A DNA stretch of 64,000 nucleotides from Beroe ovata (lineage: Eukaryota; Ctenophora; Nuda; Beroida; Beroidae), in assembly GCA_946803715.1 (NCBI GenBank), contig CAMPET010000196.1:12384-76383 (forward strand), read 5' to 3'. The notes under the pieces are model-generated. The model searched no databases, was not told where the DNA came from, and saw only the letters and a list, made by a program, of their open reading frames with translations. Position 1 is the first letter of the stretch. Each line of letters opens with the position of its first letter. The position numbers and the translations under genes were made by a program. Positions 35,901 to 44,321 of the stretch are shown here, in pieces.

Positions 35901-38900
35901 ATCTGTAAAAACTAAACCTGGAAAAGGTGCTCGGCTTTGTTGTACACATTGTAGAAATGCGTTGCATTCCGGTCAATGATAGCTGGGAATATCAACTTAG
36001 CATCGTCATTCGTCACTGGAGCGTCCAGCCCTTTGAAGTGATTTGGGATACACAGGAACTTCTTCATTTCTCGATAGTACTTCGCCTTCACTTCCTCAAG
36101 AGGCGGCCTGAATCCGAGTTGTCCTTGCCGGAATACAATCTGCAGATAAACACAAATTGGGCTACATTGTTCTTCAAGACTTGTTCATCGATTATCATGA
36201 AAGTCTTGTTAATCAATAATGTCTGATAACTGATTCAGTCAAAGATGAGCGAATGAATGAATTTTTAATTTCTACCTCAATCTTGATCTCAGTGAGGTTA
36301 TTGTTCAGACTCTCTAACCCCATCTGGTACTGGTGTTCCAGAGCTTTGTACAGCTGTCGATCCCAGTGAATCCGCCATGGCCTCATGTTTTCCTTGGAGA
36401 AACCTGTACCGTAATAAAGATGTGGTCAACACGATTATCATATACATGAGAAAGTTTTGGGATCAATAAGGCAATGATTCGATCAAACTAAGCTCCAAAA
36501 ATCGAATCTTTGTGAAGACGTTGATATGGGCAATGGCTGATCCCTTATATATTACTTGATATCTCATACCTTGTTGGTGAAGAGTGGTCATTATTCCCCT
36601 TATCTCGTTCAGCGACTCCTTCCATCTCATTTGTTGACGGAGCAGATCTATGCTCATCAGATTGACCACCTGGTGTCAAAGAGGTGTCTATCTGGTGTCA
36701 TGGTGAAGAAAATGCCAATAAGGTGTCAAGAAGGAGATTACCGCGTATGACCTCCAAATGTGATGCTTTTGAAGAGAACGAACTCCAGAAATGTCCATTG
36801 TCTATGGGAAACTAACCTTATCAGCAATGTCAAAGTGGCACTTCCTTAATTTCCGATTCTCGATGGTCAGTCTATCGGCCGCACCTTGCAACCGAGTGAT
36901 GTACGACTCCAACTCTGCTGGGTTGTCCCAAGTCACCTAGACAGAATCATGAGTTGAAGTAAGAAATATTTAGAGTTTGAATTAGAGTTTTAATAAGTGT
37001 TTTAAAGTATTTTTAAAGTGTTTCAAATTATTCAAAGAACCACACGAATACGGTGCAAACTGCACGGTGCACTTTATTCCGATAAACTTACCTGGACTTT
37101 GGATCCCTTCCCCTTAACACCAGGTTTGGGATTCTTGATGGTGTCCTCGAATGCAACAGCACTGTCTAACATCATGAGTTTCTGACACTCTAACATCTGC
37201 TCGTCTATGGAGTTGTAGAAATTCTCCACCTATATAATATTGGAATAGGATCGTTTGAATCAGACAAATTTCAATCAGATGATGGTAGCTGAATATTATG
37301 ATGGTAGTTGCTGAAACAAACAGATGTACGGGTTGAGACAAATGCGTTCTTGTTCTGGTTTCACCAGGGAACTCATGCGTTCAAGAACAATCGCTTTGGT
37401 TTTCAGAGAATATCGATCCAAAACAGTTGAAATGATCCTCACCTGTTTGAGAACGACTCCGTGTCTGTAGAATTTCTGCGCTGTGGCAGCCACTTTCTGT
37501 ATGTTAGGAGGAATGACGAAACCCAGGGCAGTGAGTTGTCTGACCTCACGAAGCAGAGACACGAGTCGTTCACTGTAGAAAACTCGCAACTTTCCTGCGA
37601 GAGTAGGAGGAGGTTATTGAAACATCTTCAGTATGATCCAGGGACCAATTATCTCATTAAGCCACACAATTGTGTGACCAATTATGTCATTAGCGAGTCT
37701 CTACTTACCATCAGAATGAGAGAGGTCCATGAGTTTACCGCCCATTTGAAGAGCGAGAGGATTGTCTATATCATCTAGCAAATGTCCTACCTCGTTAACC
37801 CACACTTCCACCTGCGAAATAAAGAATAGGTTGCCAACATTTCAACCTGGGAAATAAAGAATAGGTAACCCACACTTCCACCTGCGAAATATAGAATAGG
37901 TTGCCCTCACTTCCACCTGGGAAATACCATAAGTTCATCTTCTTAAAAACCTGTCCTTCCCTTAGACTACCACACCCCCTCAGGAAGCCTTTATAGAAAA
38001 GAAACGTGTTTTTTTCGTAGAGACCAAAAGTGAAGAAAACCCAATTCAAGATCAGTTCTATCAAACCTGTTCATTCATATAGGCTGACATCTCCTGACTG
38101 AGCTGGCTGCACTCTCCCGTAAAACTCTGGAATCCCTGCAGATCGCCCAGTATTTTGACAGCGGTGGTGTTAGTGTCTGATACCCGGGCTATGAGCTGTC
38201 TCACCCACACCACCACGTTTATCAGCTCGGGCAGGTTTTTACCGCTCTGCATGGCGGACTTGTCTCGACCATATCCTGGGAGAAAAACAAATCCTTGAGT
38301 TTGACTGATTTGAGAATGAGGCTCGAAATGTTTCGAAATGTTCATGAATATGTCAATGATCACAGACAATTTTCGAACAAGCTCACCGGAGGTCCTCTTG
38401 CTGAACTCATCCTTGAGAGATCGAACGTAGGTGAGAAGCTGGGCTAGGAGTGTTTCCCGTTCAGCTACAAGCTCGTCTCTCACCGCGGGCCTCATTACTA
38501 GCTCCCGATACCTGAGTGTGGGAAAATGGTGGAGACAGACTGAATTAGGAACTCATTTCAGAGGTGCAGCCGTGTCAGAAATAGTTAGAGTACAACAGGA
38601 ATGTGAGACTTATCAAATATCAAGTTAGCTCTGATCTCAGTATGTTGCATAGTTCCTCATTTTGAGTCTCGGTGTTTACCTCTGGAACTCTCGAAGTAGT
38701 TGGTGAGGCTGGGCTCCTATCTCGTGGAAGTGTTTCTTCAGCTTTCCCGATATTTTCTTCTCTGCCGGTATCATCGCTGAAATGAGGTACAGATTAACAA
38801 AGGAAGAGGAGATATCGGGATTTGAAATTACTTCCTCTGTTAGAGACCAAGATGTCACCGATTAGTAGGATATCATACCCGGGGACCAATTAGTGCTATA

Positions 38901-41900
38901 TATTTGTGGTCTGCGTGTCAATACACTGTATGAAGAAGTGATGTTATGCTGTACAAATCCATCAAGCAAACTGTTGTACTGTATCGCTACATCATCATAA
39001 TGTACAGTGTTACACAGAAGGTGGGGGCTCAATCATGCATTATGAAGCAAGTAACGTCGATGTACAGCGGATTGTCTGCTTGAAAATAACGTAACAGCAA
39101 CGATAGATCATTGGTTAGTTCGTTACGTAATATGTGAAATAAAACTATTAAAAAAGAATGGAATCTAAAGAAAATCTGGAAAAGGAAAAAGGGGGAATCA
39201 TCTGAAATTAAATTGTTATTCACCTCTCTCATACTGCGCTACAGCTGCCCTCCACTTGCCCTGGGTATATGCGTTGTTGTAAAGAGCATTGTGGTGTGCG
39301 AAGGGTGTGAACGCTGACGTTGTGTTCAGTTGTTGTTGTTCCGTCTCTGTGAGCAACCTGGGAGGAAGAAGTGCTGTTGTTGCTAGGGTGTTGCTAGGAG
39401 ACGATTAATCAACAACAACCAAAATTTCACGTCAACCGGACAATCCGTTCCCAAGTTAAGGGCCGCCGTAACCCCTTACCCACCAAAACATGCAGGTATG
39501 AGTGAGCATTTGAGGATAGCACCCAAACGGATTAAGCTATAGTCTTGAAACTTCCATCATAGCTCAAGAGCCAATAGAAACTCGGACAAACAAAATTTCA
39601 CGTCAATCGGCTAATTGGTCCCCAAGTTAAAAGGGCCGACATAGCCACTCATCCACCCAATTTCTTCTCGCATGTGAGTCTCGAAGTCACGTGACAGACA
39701 GCACCTCAGGCAAGCGAGATAGAGCTACAATTCGGTCGGGAATCGATTCAGCGTCCAAAATTACGTAGGAATCAATGGTATTTGCATTGAAACTGAACAA
39801 AAAATTTTCATCGAATTCCTGATCTCAGTATCGGTAGAAAGTGTAATCGATGATGCCCACACTTTTATACTTCATTTTTGATGGCTTCTAATGGAGACAA
39901 AACGGGCACTTAGGAGGCAAATTTTTCACCAAATCATCTGTCCTACTGTCACACTACCAGTAACCACTCTTTTCATGACCATACTGGATTCATACTTGCC
40001 ATGTGACCACTCCAAAATCACGATTTCAAACCTGTGGGAAGCAAAAGGTGCAAAAACACGAAAATCACTGGGACACACTGGGACACACCGACATCAAAAA
40101 AATTTTTCCGTGGAAATATTGTGGAAATGAGTGTTTCCGGCTTACTTTTCGACGTAGAATCCGAATCTGGAAGAATTTTTGGGCTAACTCGTCGAGAAAT
40201 AGGCCAAAATTGCATCTTCTTCTCGCATGTGAGTCTCGAAGTCACGTGACAGACAGCGCCTCAGGCAAGCGAGATAGGGCTACAATTCGGTCGGGAATCG
40301 ATTCAGCATCTAAAATTACGTAGGAATCAATGGTATTTGCATTGAAACTGAACAAAAAATTTTCATCGAATTCCTGATCTCAGTATCGGTAGAAAGTGTA
40401 ATCGATGATGCCCACACTTTTATACTTCATTTTTGATGGCTTCTAATGGAGACAAAACGGGCACTTAGGAGGCAAATTTTTCACCAAATCATCTGTCCTA
40501 CTGTCACACTACCAGTAACCACTCTTTTCATGACCATACTGGATTCATACTTGCCATGTGACCACTCCAAAATCACGATTTCAAACCTGTGGGAAGCAAA
40601 AGGTGCAAAAACACGAAAATCACTGGGACACACTGGGACACACCGACATCAAAAAAATTTTTCCGTGGAAATATTGTGGAAATGAGTGTTTCCGGCTTAC
40701 TTTTCGACGTAGAATCCGAATCTGGAAGAATTTTTGGGCTAACTCGTCGAGAAATAGGTCAAAATTGCATCTTCTTCTCGCATGTGAGTCTCGAAGTCAC
40801 GTGACAGACAGCACCTCAGGCAAGCAAAATAGGGCTACAATTCGGTCGGGAATCGATTCAGCGTCCAAAAATACGCAGGAATCGATGATTTTTTGTATTG
40901 AAGAGCGACAATCGGTTCCCAAGGACCCTGGACCGCCATAGCCCTTTATCCACTTAAACATGTCAGTTACCTACATTTAGTATTTGTAGATAGCTCCCAT
41001 AGCTTCCAAACGGTTTAAGCTATAGTCTTGACACTTCTATCATAGCTCAAGGAGCATTAGAAACTCGGACAAACTAAATAACATGACGTGATGATATGAG
41101 CTATGACATGAAATGACGACGTGTCACACCTTGTCAATTGCTCGTGCACGACTCGTATATTGAGAACCTCCTCCAGTCTTACTGACAGATCTTGGATACT
41201 CTTACTGACAAACTTGTCACCAAGCCACGGTTGACTGCTGTACCTGTAATTCGTTTGTTAGTGTGAGCCCTGGGATGATAGAGAGAACTATAAGTTTAAT
41301 CAGCCTCATTTAGTCAATTATCGAGTTATTTTGGTCCTCTGATAAACGATTTTCGATAAAAACCGCTCTCCCAACTAAATCCCCCCTCCTCACCTCTTCC
41401 AAAACTGGACAGTGAGCATGTCCATTGAGCTGTGAAACTTGTCACACACCCCAATAGCTAGACCCAGAGTATCTCTGATTTGGTGGTACTTGTCTTGCCA
41501 CAGCGAAAGTCCTGATAACTCTTTCTGGATGTACCTTGAAATGAGATGTGGTTTGAATCGATGCCATACTTTTCATCTGTCCAAGATCTATAGAAACAAA
41601 TGAAGTTACCCAGAAATGATCCCAAATCTCACAATATTCGTGGACCTCTTATAAAATCCTAGCAGGAGTCATAAATCCCCGATAAATGGCATTTCCCGGC
41701 AATGATTAACACCCCGAATCGTAACTGACCTGGTCCAGACATCGCCCAGTACCCGCAGCAGATTTCTCATCCTAGTCTCTCCATACGGGCTAGCGTTGTC
41801 CGGTATCATCTTCCACAAGTCGTCTAGGTTATCCTGCACTTTCTCTATCGTATCATAGCACTTGTCAAGGGGAACTGAATCTGAAATAGGGGACCGGGGT

Positions 41901-42983
41901 CAGGTACAAAGCCATTCTCGATCATCCATTGTGAATTGTCATGCAAGTGCAAGACTCTCACTTAACACTTTGCTCGTTCATCAACAATGAAGGACTCAAA
42001 TTTGATCTGTCCAATCAATAATTGGGCAGGATAATTGATTATTTTTCTCACCAAGTCCAATGATATCCTCGTTAATCGGTTGCAGAAACTCGAGGAAAGC
42101 CTGGGCTCTCTCTCTGTCCCTAAGCTTGTTACTTCTGCTACTCAATGAGTCCCAGTAAGCAACCTCGTCCTTCACACTCTGGATTTTGAAAAGTATGATT
42201 TGATGGAATTGTGAAAAGTTTAAGGAATAGGGTACGATGAAATTTGGTAGGAAATTTGATGAGGATAAATCCATGAAATCAGGGCTGCTTCCAACCTGTA
42301 TGTCATCCAGATCATCTCTGCTGCTTGGCTGTTTCTTGATAGCACTACCCAGTGATGCAGCTAGCTGGGAAAGCTGTTTCTCAACCTTCGCATCAACAGT
42401 GTTTCTAACAAGCGGGTGATAAATCTGAGAAGTAAATGGTGAAACTGCTGTTAGTGATTAAGTTAGTATTCCACGTTTGCATTCCACAGTTTCATTGATT
42501 GTTAAAATATGTCACGATTGTCAGATCTGTCAATAACTCAAAATGATGAACCTTGTTTAGAGCAAGGTACAGCGCCTGTGTAGGAGGTTCTGTCACTGAT
42601 GTGACAGTGAGAGCTGAACTAATGTTCTTCCCATCGAGAACTGTCGGTTTGCTCTTCACAAATATCAACTGTTTAGCGTCACTGTCTGTGACTTGGTGTT
42701 GCAAGCTTAATCCTGGTACAGGAGATGAGGGAATGAAGAAATTAAAAATATCACAAAATCATCACACCAAAACTGTTATAGGATTGAGAAGTGAAACTGA
42801 TGGGATGCCTCGAAAAAGCAAACCCTCTTTCGAGAAGATGCACGACAGCAAAATGGTGGCAGAGTCGTCACAAAACTTCGCCAGCTCCTTGGATGTTTTG
42901 AATGTGTTCCATTCGGGATCGAATGGCGCATACTTTGAGACAGTATCGAAGATGAATCTGTACCTGTCATCATCTTCTGACAT
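13374..42983 (-). CDS. DYNC2H1: Cytoplasmic dynein 2 heavy chain (IFT retrograde motor), about 45 exons
   Basis: This is the ATP-driven motor subunit that carries intraflagellar-transport trains back from the ciliary tip. The start is the ATG at 42983 ([12 protein letters not shown]). The stop at 13374 follows ...ALLLKNQ, very like the vertebrate DYNC2H1 C-terminus. Order along the protein: tail (42.98-about 29 kb), linker, AAA1 (26.82-23.0 kb), AAA2 (22-21 kb), AAA3 (20.9-20.3 kb), AAA4, stalk and AAA5 (20.17-17.06 kb), AAA6 and C-terminal domain (16.97-13.37 kb). Many segments match DYNC2H1 specifically and not DYNC1H1, for example [38 protein letters not shown] and [20 protein letters not shown]. 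Introns at 23.7-26.7 and 30.0-31.7 kb host three antisense genes. A 2.36-kb tail segment is doubled around an n at 34544, so the sequence as given is not translatable straight through; a single copy is expected. Identity is secure; most tail exon borders are approximate. Confidence 0.95.
14998..16690 (-). other. DYNC2H1: DYNC2H1 giant exon: distal stalk end, AAA6 and start of C-terminal domain
   Basis: One open frame of about 555 codons. It begins with a charged coiled-coil strut ([20 protein letters not shown]), then the conserved [10 protein letters not shown] and [20 protein letters not shown] segments and [16 protein letters not shown]. It contains no intron over 1.7 kb. Confidence 0.9.
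17059..20178 (-). other. DYNC2H1: DYNC2H1 AAA4, stalk with microtubule-binding domain, and AAA5
   Basis: A 962-codon exon (about 20178-17290) is followed by a short exon (about 17280-17062, [20 protein letters not shown]). AAA4 has the P-loop-like GRSGVGRRT (near 19127-19153) with Arg where Walker A usually has Lys, then [13 protein letters not shown]. The antiparallel coiled-coil stalk ([20 protein letters not shown] ... [20 protein letters not shown]) flanks the microtubule-binding domain at about 18.2-17.9 kb ([20 protein letters not shown]). AAA5 follows ([20 protein letters not shown]). Confidence 0.9.
20284..20880 (-). other. DYNC2H1: DYNC2H1 AAA3 exons
   Basis: Exons at about 20880-20610 ([20 protein letters not shown]) and 20460-20287 ([20 protein letters not shown]). 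The second carries an intact Walker A, GPEGSGKS. The intron between them contains a TGTACA-type repeat (20468-20530). Confidence 0.85.
20962..21792 (-). other. DYNC2H1: DYNC2H1 AAA2 exons
   Basis: Exons at about 21792-21700 ([20 protein letters not shown], an intact Walker A), 21560-21465 ([20 protein letters not shown]) and 21303-20966 ([20 protein letters not shown], with the Walker B region, and [17 protein letters not shown]). Confidence 0.88.
23881..25035 (+). CDS. Carbohydrate sulfotransferase (CHST-like), copy 1, nested in a DYNC2H1 intron
   Basis: An intronless frame of 384 aa. A hydrophobic N-terminus (about residues 4-20) suggests a signal or type II Golgi anchor. The PAPS 5'-phosphosulfate loop is [20 protein letters not shown] (about 56-75) and the 3'-phosphate motif is [15 protein letters not shown] (about 197-211). 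These match the Gal/GlcNAc/GalNAc 6-O-sulfotransferase family, which sulfates glycans and proteoglycans in the Golgi. The acceptor sugar cannot be told. The gene lies on the strand opposite DYNC2H1, inside its AAA1 intron, 260 bases upstream of a second copy. Two blocks are almost identical in DNA to copy 2 while the rest has diverged. An AATAAA signal overlaps the TAA stop (25031-25036). The first ATG of the frame is taken as the start. Confidence 0.88.
   Translation: MAHCAVLTTFLLLSAHILAPSHSGVRRKHATSRVLPYTPDPALSVPRNTTRRLIILLTSFRGGSTFLGKLFDENPAVQYFFEPFHFAHMGWMYRNDKLEGVAPRHTLDEYRMLYLQQMLLCKEMRTSFAPYTEKWRTCGAAQENLQRFGTEECPKNEVRLEGLKEICNLRNTTAIKVISMSRLRDLLLVQNIRNADIRIVNFVRHPVPIMRSRNLWGYFAHTGKILKVDTGWYTRGERNILVAWEAHTYCADVMATLRLVARDPWLRDRYLSVTHRQLSLDPVRTARSIYEHVGLEMSAELEQFVRNQTLGLSHDRDGHADVVSTSKNSKSVVFDWQNMDKLTDPLSNIRDIESVCSTLLKSFRKEFSFDAQALKKLLNIHHPQ
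25296..26459 (+). CDS. Carbohydrate sulfotransferase (CHST-like), copy 2, nested in a DYNC2H1 intron
   Basis: An intronless frame of 387 aa. The N-terminus has a basic start and a hydrophobic anchor ([14 protein letters not shown], about 11-24). The PAPS loop [20 protein letters not shown] (about 59-78) is the same as in copy 1, and the 3'-phosphate motif reads [15 protein letters not shown] (about 202-216). The predicted role is glycan 6-O-sulfation in the Golgi. It differs from copy 1 mainly at both ends and between residues about 90 and 245. That suggests the pair is old and has been partly homogenised by gene conversion. All key residues are present, so both copies look functional. The gene ends about 200 bases before the next dynein exon on the other strand. 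Confidence 0.88.
   Translation: MGNTEFRRHGFQLFIVVVFILSPCRSADPVRVGKPRTLPYSPDSALSIPRNTTRRLIILLTSFRGGSTFLGKLFDENPAVQYFFEPFHNAHMKWMYENRKLEGASPRNTYKEWPMFYLRQVAICQNISPSWVAYVEKWRLCGAPEENRKRFGSDQCPENLDTNREMVNVCKIRDTSVVKVIRMRRLSDIFLIQNIRDMDVRIVHSFRHPAGSMRSRVGWGQFNISKYRLQLIESWYTKSERHTLLAWEAHTYCADVMATLRLVARDPWLRDRYLSVTHRQLSLDPVRTARSIYEHVGLEMSAELEQFVRNTTQGDASDENKNRAYLTTSKVSKDVVTAWRKMDKLDKREIKAISSVCSDLLLSMDEQFPFEPLDLDDTAKLFYPAAV
27390..27620. repeat. GCGCGC-rich insertion in a DYNC2H1 intron
   Basis: A GC-rich stretch with GCGCGCC, CACGCGCG and GCGCGCCGCGGCGC in an otherwise AT-rich intron. Its texture resembles the dispersed repeats at 1.5-2.5 and 45.2-45.6 kb. I could not align it to them over a long stretch. 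Confidence 0.35.
28074..28318. repeat. 101-base tandem repeat, about 2.5 copies, with internal hairpin
   Basis: cagtacgtcag recurs at 28081, 28182 and 28283, a constant period of 101. Each unit includes an inverted pair; in copy 1 it is ttgtgacgaa (28101-28110) and ttcgtcacaa (28121-28130). The repeat lies in a DYNC2H1 linker intron. Confidence 0.85.
28990..29095. repeat. Short tandem repeat built on GGTGTCAAGAGTAAGT
   Basis: Six to seven imperfect units of 14-19 bases (ggtgtcaagagtaagtgt and variants) in a DYNC2H1 intron. The same GGTGTCA word clusters again near 27084-27150 and 34307-34370, all in introns of this gene. Confidence 0.8.
30496..30502 (+). promoter_or_regulatory. Candidate TATA box of the nested protease gene
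   Basis: TATAAAG lies 42 bases before the ATG at 30544. It is a plausible TATA element with a short leader, and fits a nested gene with its own promoter. This rests on motif and spacing only. Confidence 0.4.
30544..31644 (+). CDS. Silicatein-like papain-fold protein (cathepsin L relative) nested in DYNC2H1
   Basis: An intronless frame of 366 aa. A signal peptide ([17 protein letters not shown], about 1-17) is followed by an I29-like propeptide ending in [14 protein letters not shown] (about 95-108), then a mature domain starting near [20 protein letters not shown] (about 136-155). The active-site helix reads [18 protein letters not shown] where cathepsin L has NQGxCGSCWAFS. Aligned on [WY]-A, the Cys is Ser and the Trp is Tyr, the pattern of sponge silicateins; the usual disulfide Cys is missing too. 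The catalytic His ([11 protein letters not shown]) and Asn ([17 protein letters not shown]) remain. Silicateins condense silica in spicules; other members of the fold are lysosomal proteases. The Gly-Cys-Gly part of the loop is lost, so this may be inactive or differently specialised. It lies antisense in a dynein intron, with AATAAA 27 bases after the stop. Confidence 0.8.
   Translation: MFLQIFALLIACHQAVAEKCPLDLYSDEHLQKALDDKCHLHALYKEHRQTHLHSHKRPPTEQTARIKLFTSRIRRVLALRADSEVTWDVGLTRFADYTDEEMDAMKSHYQNNSLLATMERRQSGGMPFMTVPSSFDSWRSSGWVAPVRDQLKKSSYAHAAVTPIESQLAFYKQVFKRLSVEELYHCTEKDKNGDRTYETAWNYIWYNGRLGSAYDLPETEATTDFFGSEKRTCSGFDSTTNYLTGYKIAKYISVTSEHRAQQALNCVAPVVFRMDAKHNELELYKPKSKPLFKLRDSKCRRDDHSLAMVGYDPQKFIVKNSWGEDWGIKGYFYLDRSGSECQIFDTAETVMLLRNSERDLDQCRWA
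31671..31676 (+). terminator. Polyadenylation signal of the nested protease gene
   Basis: AATAAA, 27 bases after the stop codon of the nested gene and about 70 bases before the next antisense dynein exon. Confidence 0.6.
32177..34543. repeat. Copy 1 of a 2.36-kb duplication inside DYNC2H1
   Basis: It matches 34545-36907 at a constant offset of 2364 over most of its length (2368 at its left end). Exons and introns alike are almost identical, apart from scattered substitutions and one more diverged intron near 32330-32400. It contains several tail exons (for example [20 protein letters not shown]). It stops at a single n in the middle of an exon. Confidence 0.95.
34544..34544. other. Single-n assembly join
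   Basis: One ambiguous base lies exactly at the border of the two copies. On the coding strand, exon sequence of one kind (KLVTE) runs into another exon (SYITRLQG) with a broken frame, which points to a contig join and not to biology. Confidence 0.85.
34545..36907. repeat. Copy 2 of the 2.36-kb duplication inside DYNC2H1
   Basis: The second copy of the tail exons: about 36672-36568, 36405-36275, 36140-35917, 35803-35640, 35549-35350, 35030-34780 and 34640-34545. It continues without a break into unique upstream sequence at 36908 ([20 protein letters not shown]), while copy 1 continues into unique downstream sequence. One copy is therefore sufficient for the gene. Confidence 0.95.
37801..37925. 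repeat. 35-base tandem repeat containing a splice acceptor, four copies
   Basis: Units begin at 37801, 37836, 37871 and 37906. Each holds a variant of cacttccacctgcgaaat. On the coding strand this is atttcgcag followed by GTGGAAGTG, the 3' splice site and first codons of the dynein exon that starts at 37811. Confidence 0.85.
39412..41080. repeat. Nested repeat: 555-base tandem array inside an older duplicated element
   Basis: ttcttctcgcatgtgagtctcg occurs at 39662, 40217 and 40772, a period of 555; two full units and a partial one of about 110 bases are nearly identical. The array is flanked by a more diverged pair (about 39440-39600 and 40910-41075) sharing aagctatagtcttga and agaaactcggacaaac. 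Everything lies in one DYNC2H1 tail intron. Each unit carries GTCACGTGAC. The 79-codon open frame present in both units is a by-product of the duplication; I see no protein family in it. Confidence 0.85.
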
Positions 42984-43245
42984 TGCTGTTATTTGGAACT
43001 GTGTTACAGGACTAATTACGTTCTGTATAGGTTTATTAAAAGTATTATTATGTATGCTCAAAGGACAAAGGTAATAGTTCAATACTCATACGTCCAATTC
43101 TGAAGCTGTTAACATAATATACAAACAGTAGATCAGATCAGAGAGCTAATATGGAGTGAAAAGACTCGCTTATATCCACCTCTATGCCCCTTCAATCAAT
43201 GATCATGTACAACATATCAATGGGATCTACAGTGTTCTGTTCTCC

Positions 43246-43963
43246 TCATGACACTGACAAGATCTGGTTCTCTCCCTTCCGCCATTCCTCACTCTGTGTA
43301 GCTAGTGCAGATGATACCACACCAGCAAAGGTGCTGGTTATTAAATTGCCATTTTCCATTGACACAATCGAGTTTGGTACTTTTGTCAACATCGTTGGGA
43401 GTTTGCCCGGTTCTGTATCAGTTTCTGTAAGAATAAGAGGGATGATTAAAACAGCTTCATCTATCATTATATCAGAACACAGAAAGGCTTGACTTGTTCC
43501 CACGCTTACCACCCATTTGATTGAGAAACACAGCACATTGTGATTCCTTGAGGCCATGTTGAGCGGCAAATCTTAGGTAGAGCATCTCTAGAAACTGTGC
43601 CTCTGATTCAGGTAGGTTTGAGCTTGCCACCAGAATAAGTGCAGCTGCTCCCCTGGCGATTGCTGGCCAGCAGGATTCATTCTGGGGACTGCCTCCACAA
43701 TCCCATAGTTCAACCTGATGGTTAGTCAGGTTACTTAAGTTAACAGGACACAATTGTTTAGTAGTCTAGGATTAAACTTATATTGGACAACATACCTCAA
43801 CAGATTTATTTGATTCTTGTAAGCTACAGGAAAACTCAAGTATCCTGACTCCTGCTGTGGGATGATATTCACCACTTGTTGAATCTGTTGCATCAGCCAG
43901 GTAGTTAGATATCGTAGTCTTACCACAGTGAGGTGGTCCAATCATCACCACCTTTGTTGCCAT
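43246..43963 (-). CDS. IFT22: Intraflagellar transport protein 22 (RABL5), small GTPase-like
   Basis: Three exons in phase: 43963-43796, 43714-43510 and 43424-43246, giving 183 aa against about 185 in human. The N-terminal P-loop is VVMIGPPHCGKTTISNYLAD (about 5-24). YHPTAGVRILEFSC and VELWDCGGSPQNESCWPA match the RABL5/IFT22 pattern (TQGVRILEF, ELWDCGG...ESCWPA), including the WDCGG switch II in place of the usual WDTAGQ. IFT22 is an IFT-B complex subunit and cycles with trains in cilia. The C-terminal third is poorly conserved. The stop lies 262 bases before the DYNC2H1 start codon on the same strand, and TMEM107 lies 358 bases upstream. Confidence 0.9.
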
Positions 43964-44321
43964 GGTATACTAATTCAAACAAGTGACATTGAGTTATGAT
44001 ATATGATCGAACACTGATTAAGTCTCTTAATCAACTGAAAGTAAACTTCACACATTTTAGTCAAGCTTTCTTTAAAATATGACATAACACAGTAGGTATA
44101 GTATCCAAAGTAAGTATCACATTCATATGCATTACACTTGTTCATTCCCTTGCGCATTCATTGACAAAGGCAACAACAAGTAGTCCATGTTTCAGTCAAA
44201 AATTCAGCATATACTTGGAAACATCTCAGCAGACCAGTTTCATTGATAATATTGGTGTCAAATATAAATAAGAATTAAGAAACTTAAATTCAAGTCATAG
44301 CATAAAACGTTCTTGATGGAT

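Larger units (their letters stand above)
36820..42983 (-). other. DYNC2H1: DYNC2H1 N-terminal tail exons
   Basis: Approximate exons: 42983-42775, 42715-42552, 42425-42296, 42182-42052, 41884-41730, 41535-41395, 41245-41130, 39360-39225, 38779-38678, 38511-38386, 38277-38067, 37811-37710, 37595-37440, 37230-37090 and 36937-36820. The tail dimerises and binds the intermediate and light-intermediate chains of dynein-2. Typical segments are VLVSSALxx-like [40 protein letters not shown] and [20 protein letters not shown]. The border of exons 1 and 2 could not be fixed in phase. Confidence 0.78.

Noticed and set aside
32177-36907. Genuine exon duplication giving a longer dynein tail
   Set aside because: The join is a single n in mid-exon with a frame break, and differences look allelic; an assembly artefact is simpler.
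39891-40685. Two identical 79-codon open frames (39891 and 40446)
   Set aside because: They lie in the 555-base tandem repeat, have no recognisable domain or codon bias, and duplicate only because the DNA does.
39662-40885. Possible CRISPR-like array of direct repeats
   Set aside because: Units of 555 bases in a eukaryotic intron, with no short repeat-spacer pattern and no cas genes; it is an ordinary tandem duplication.
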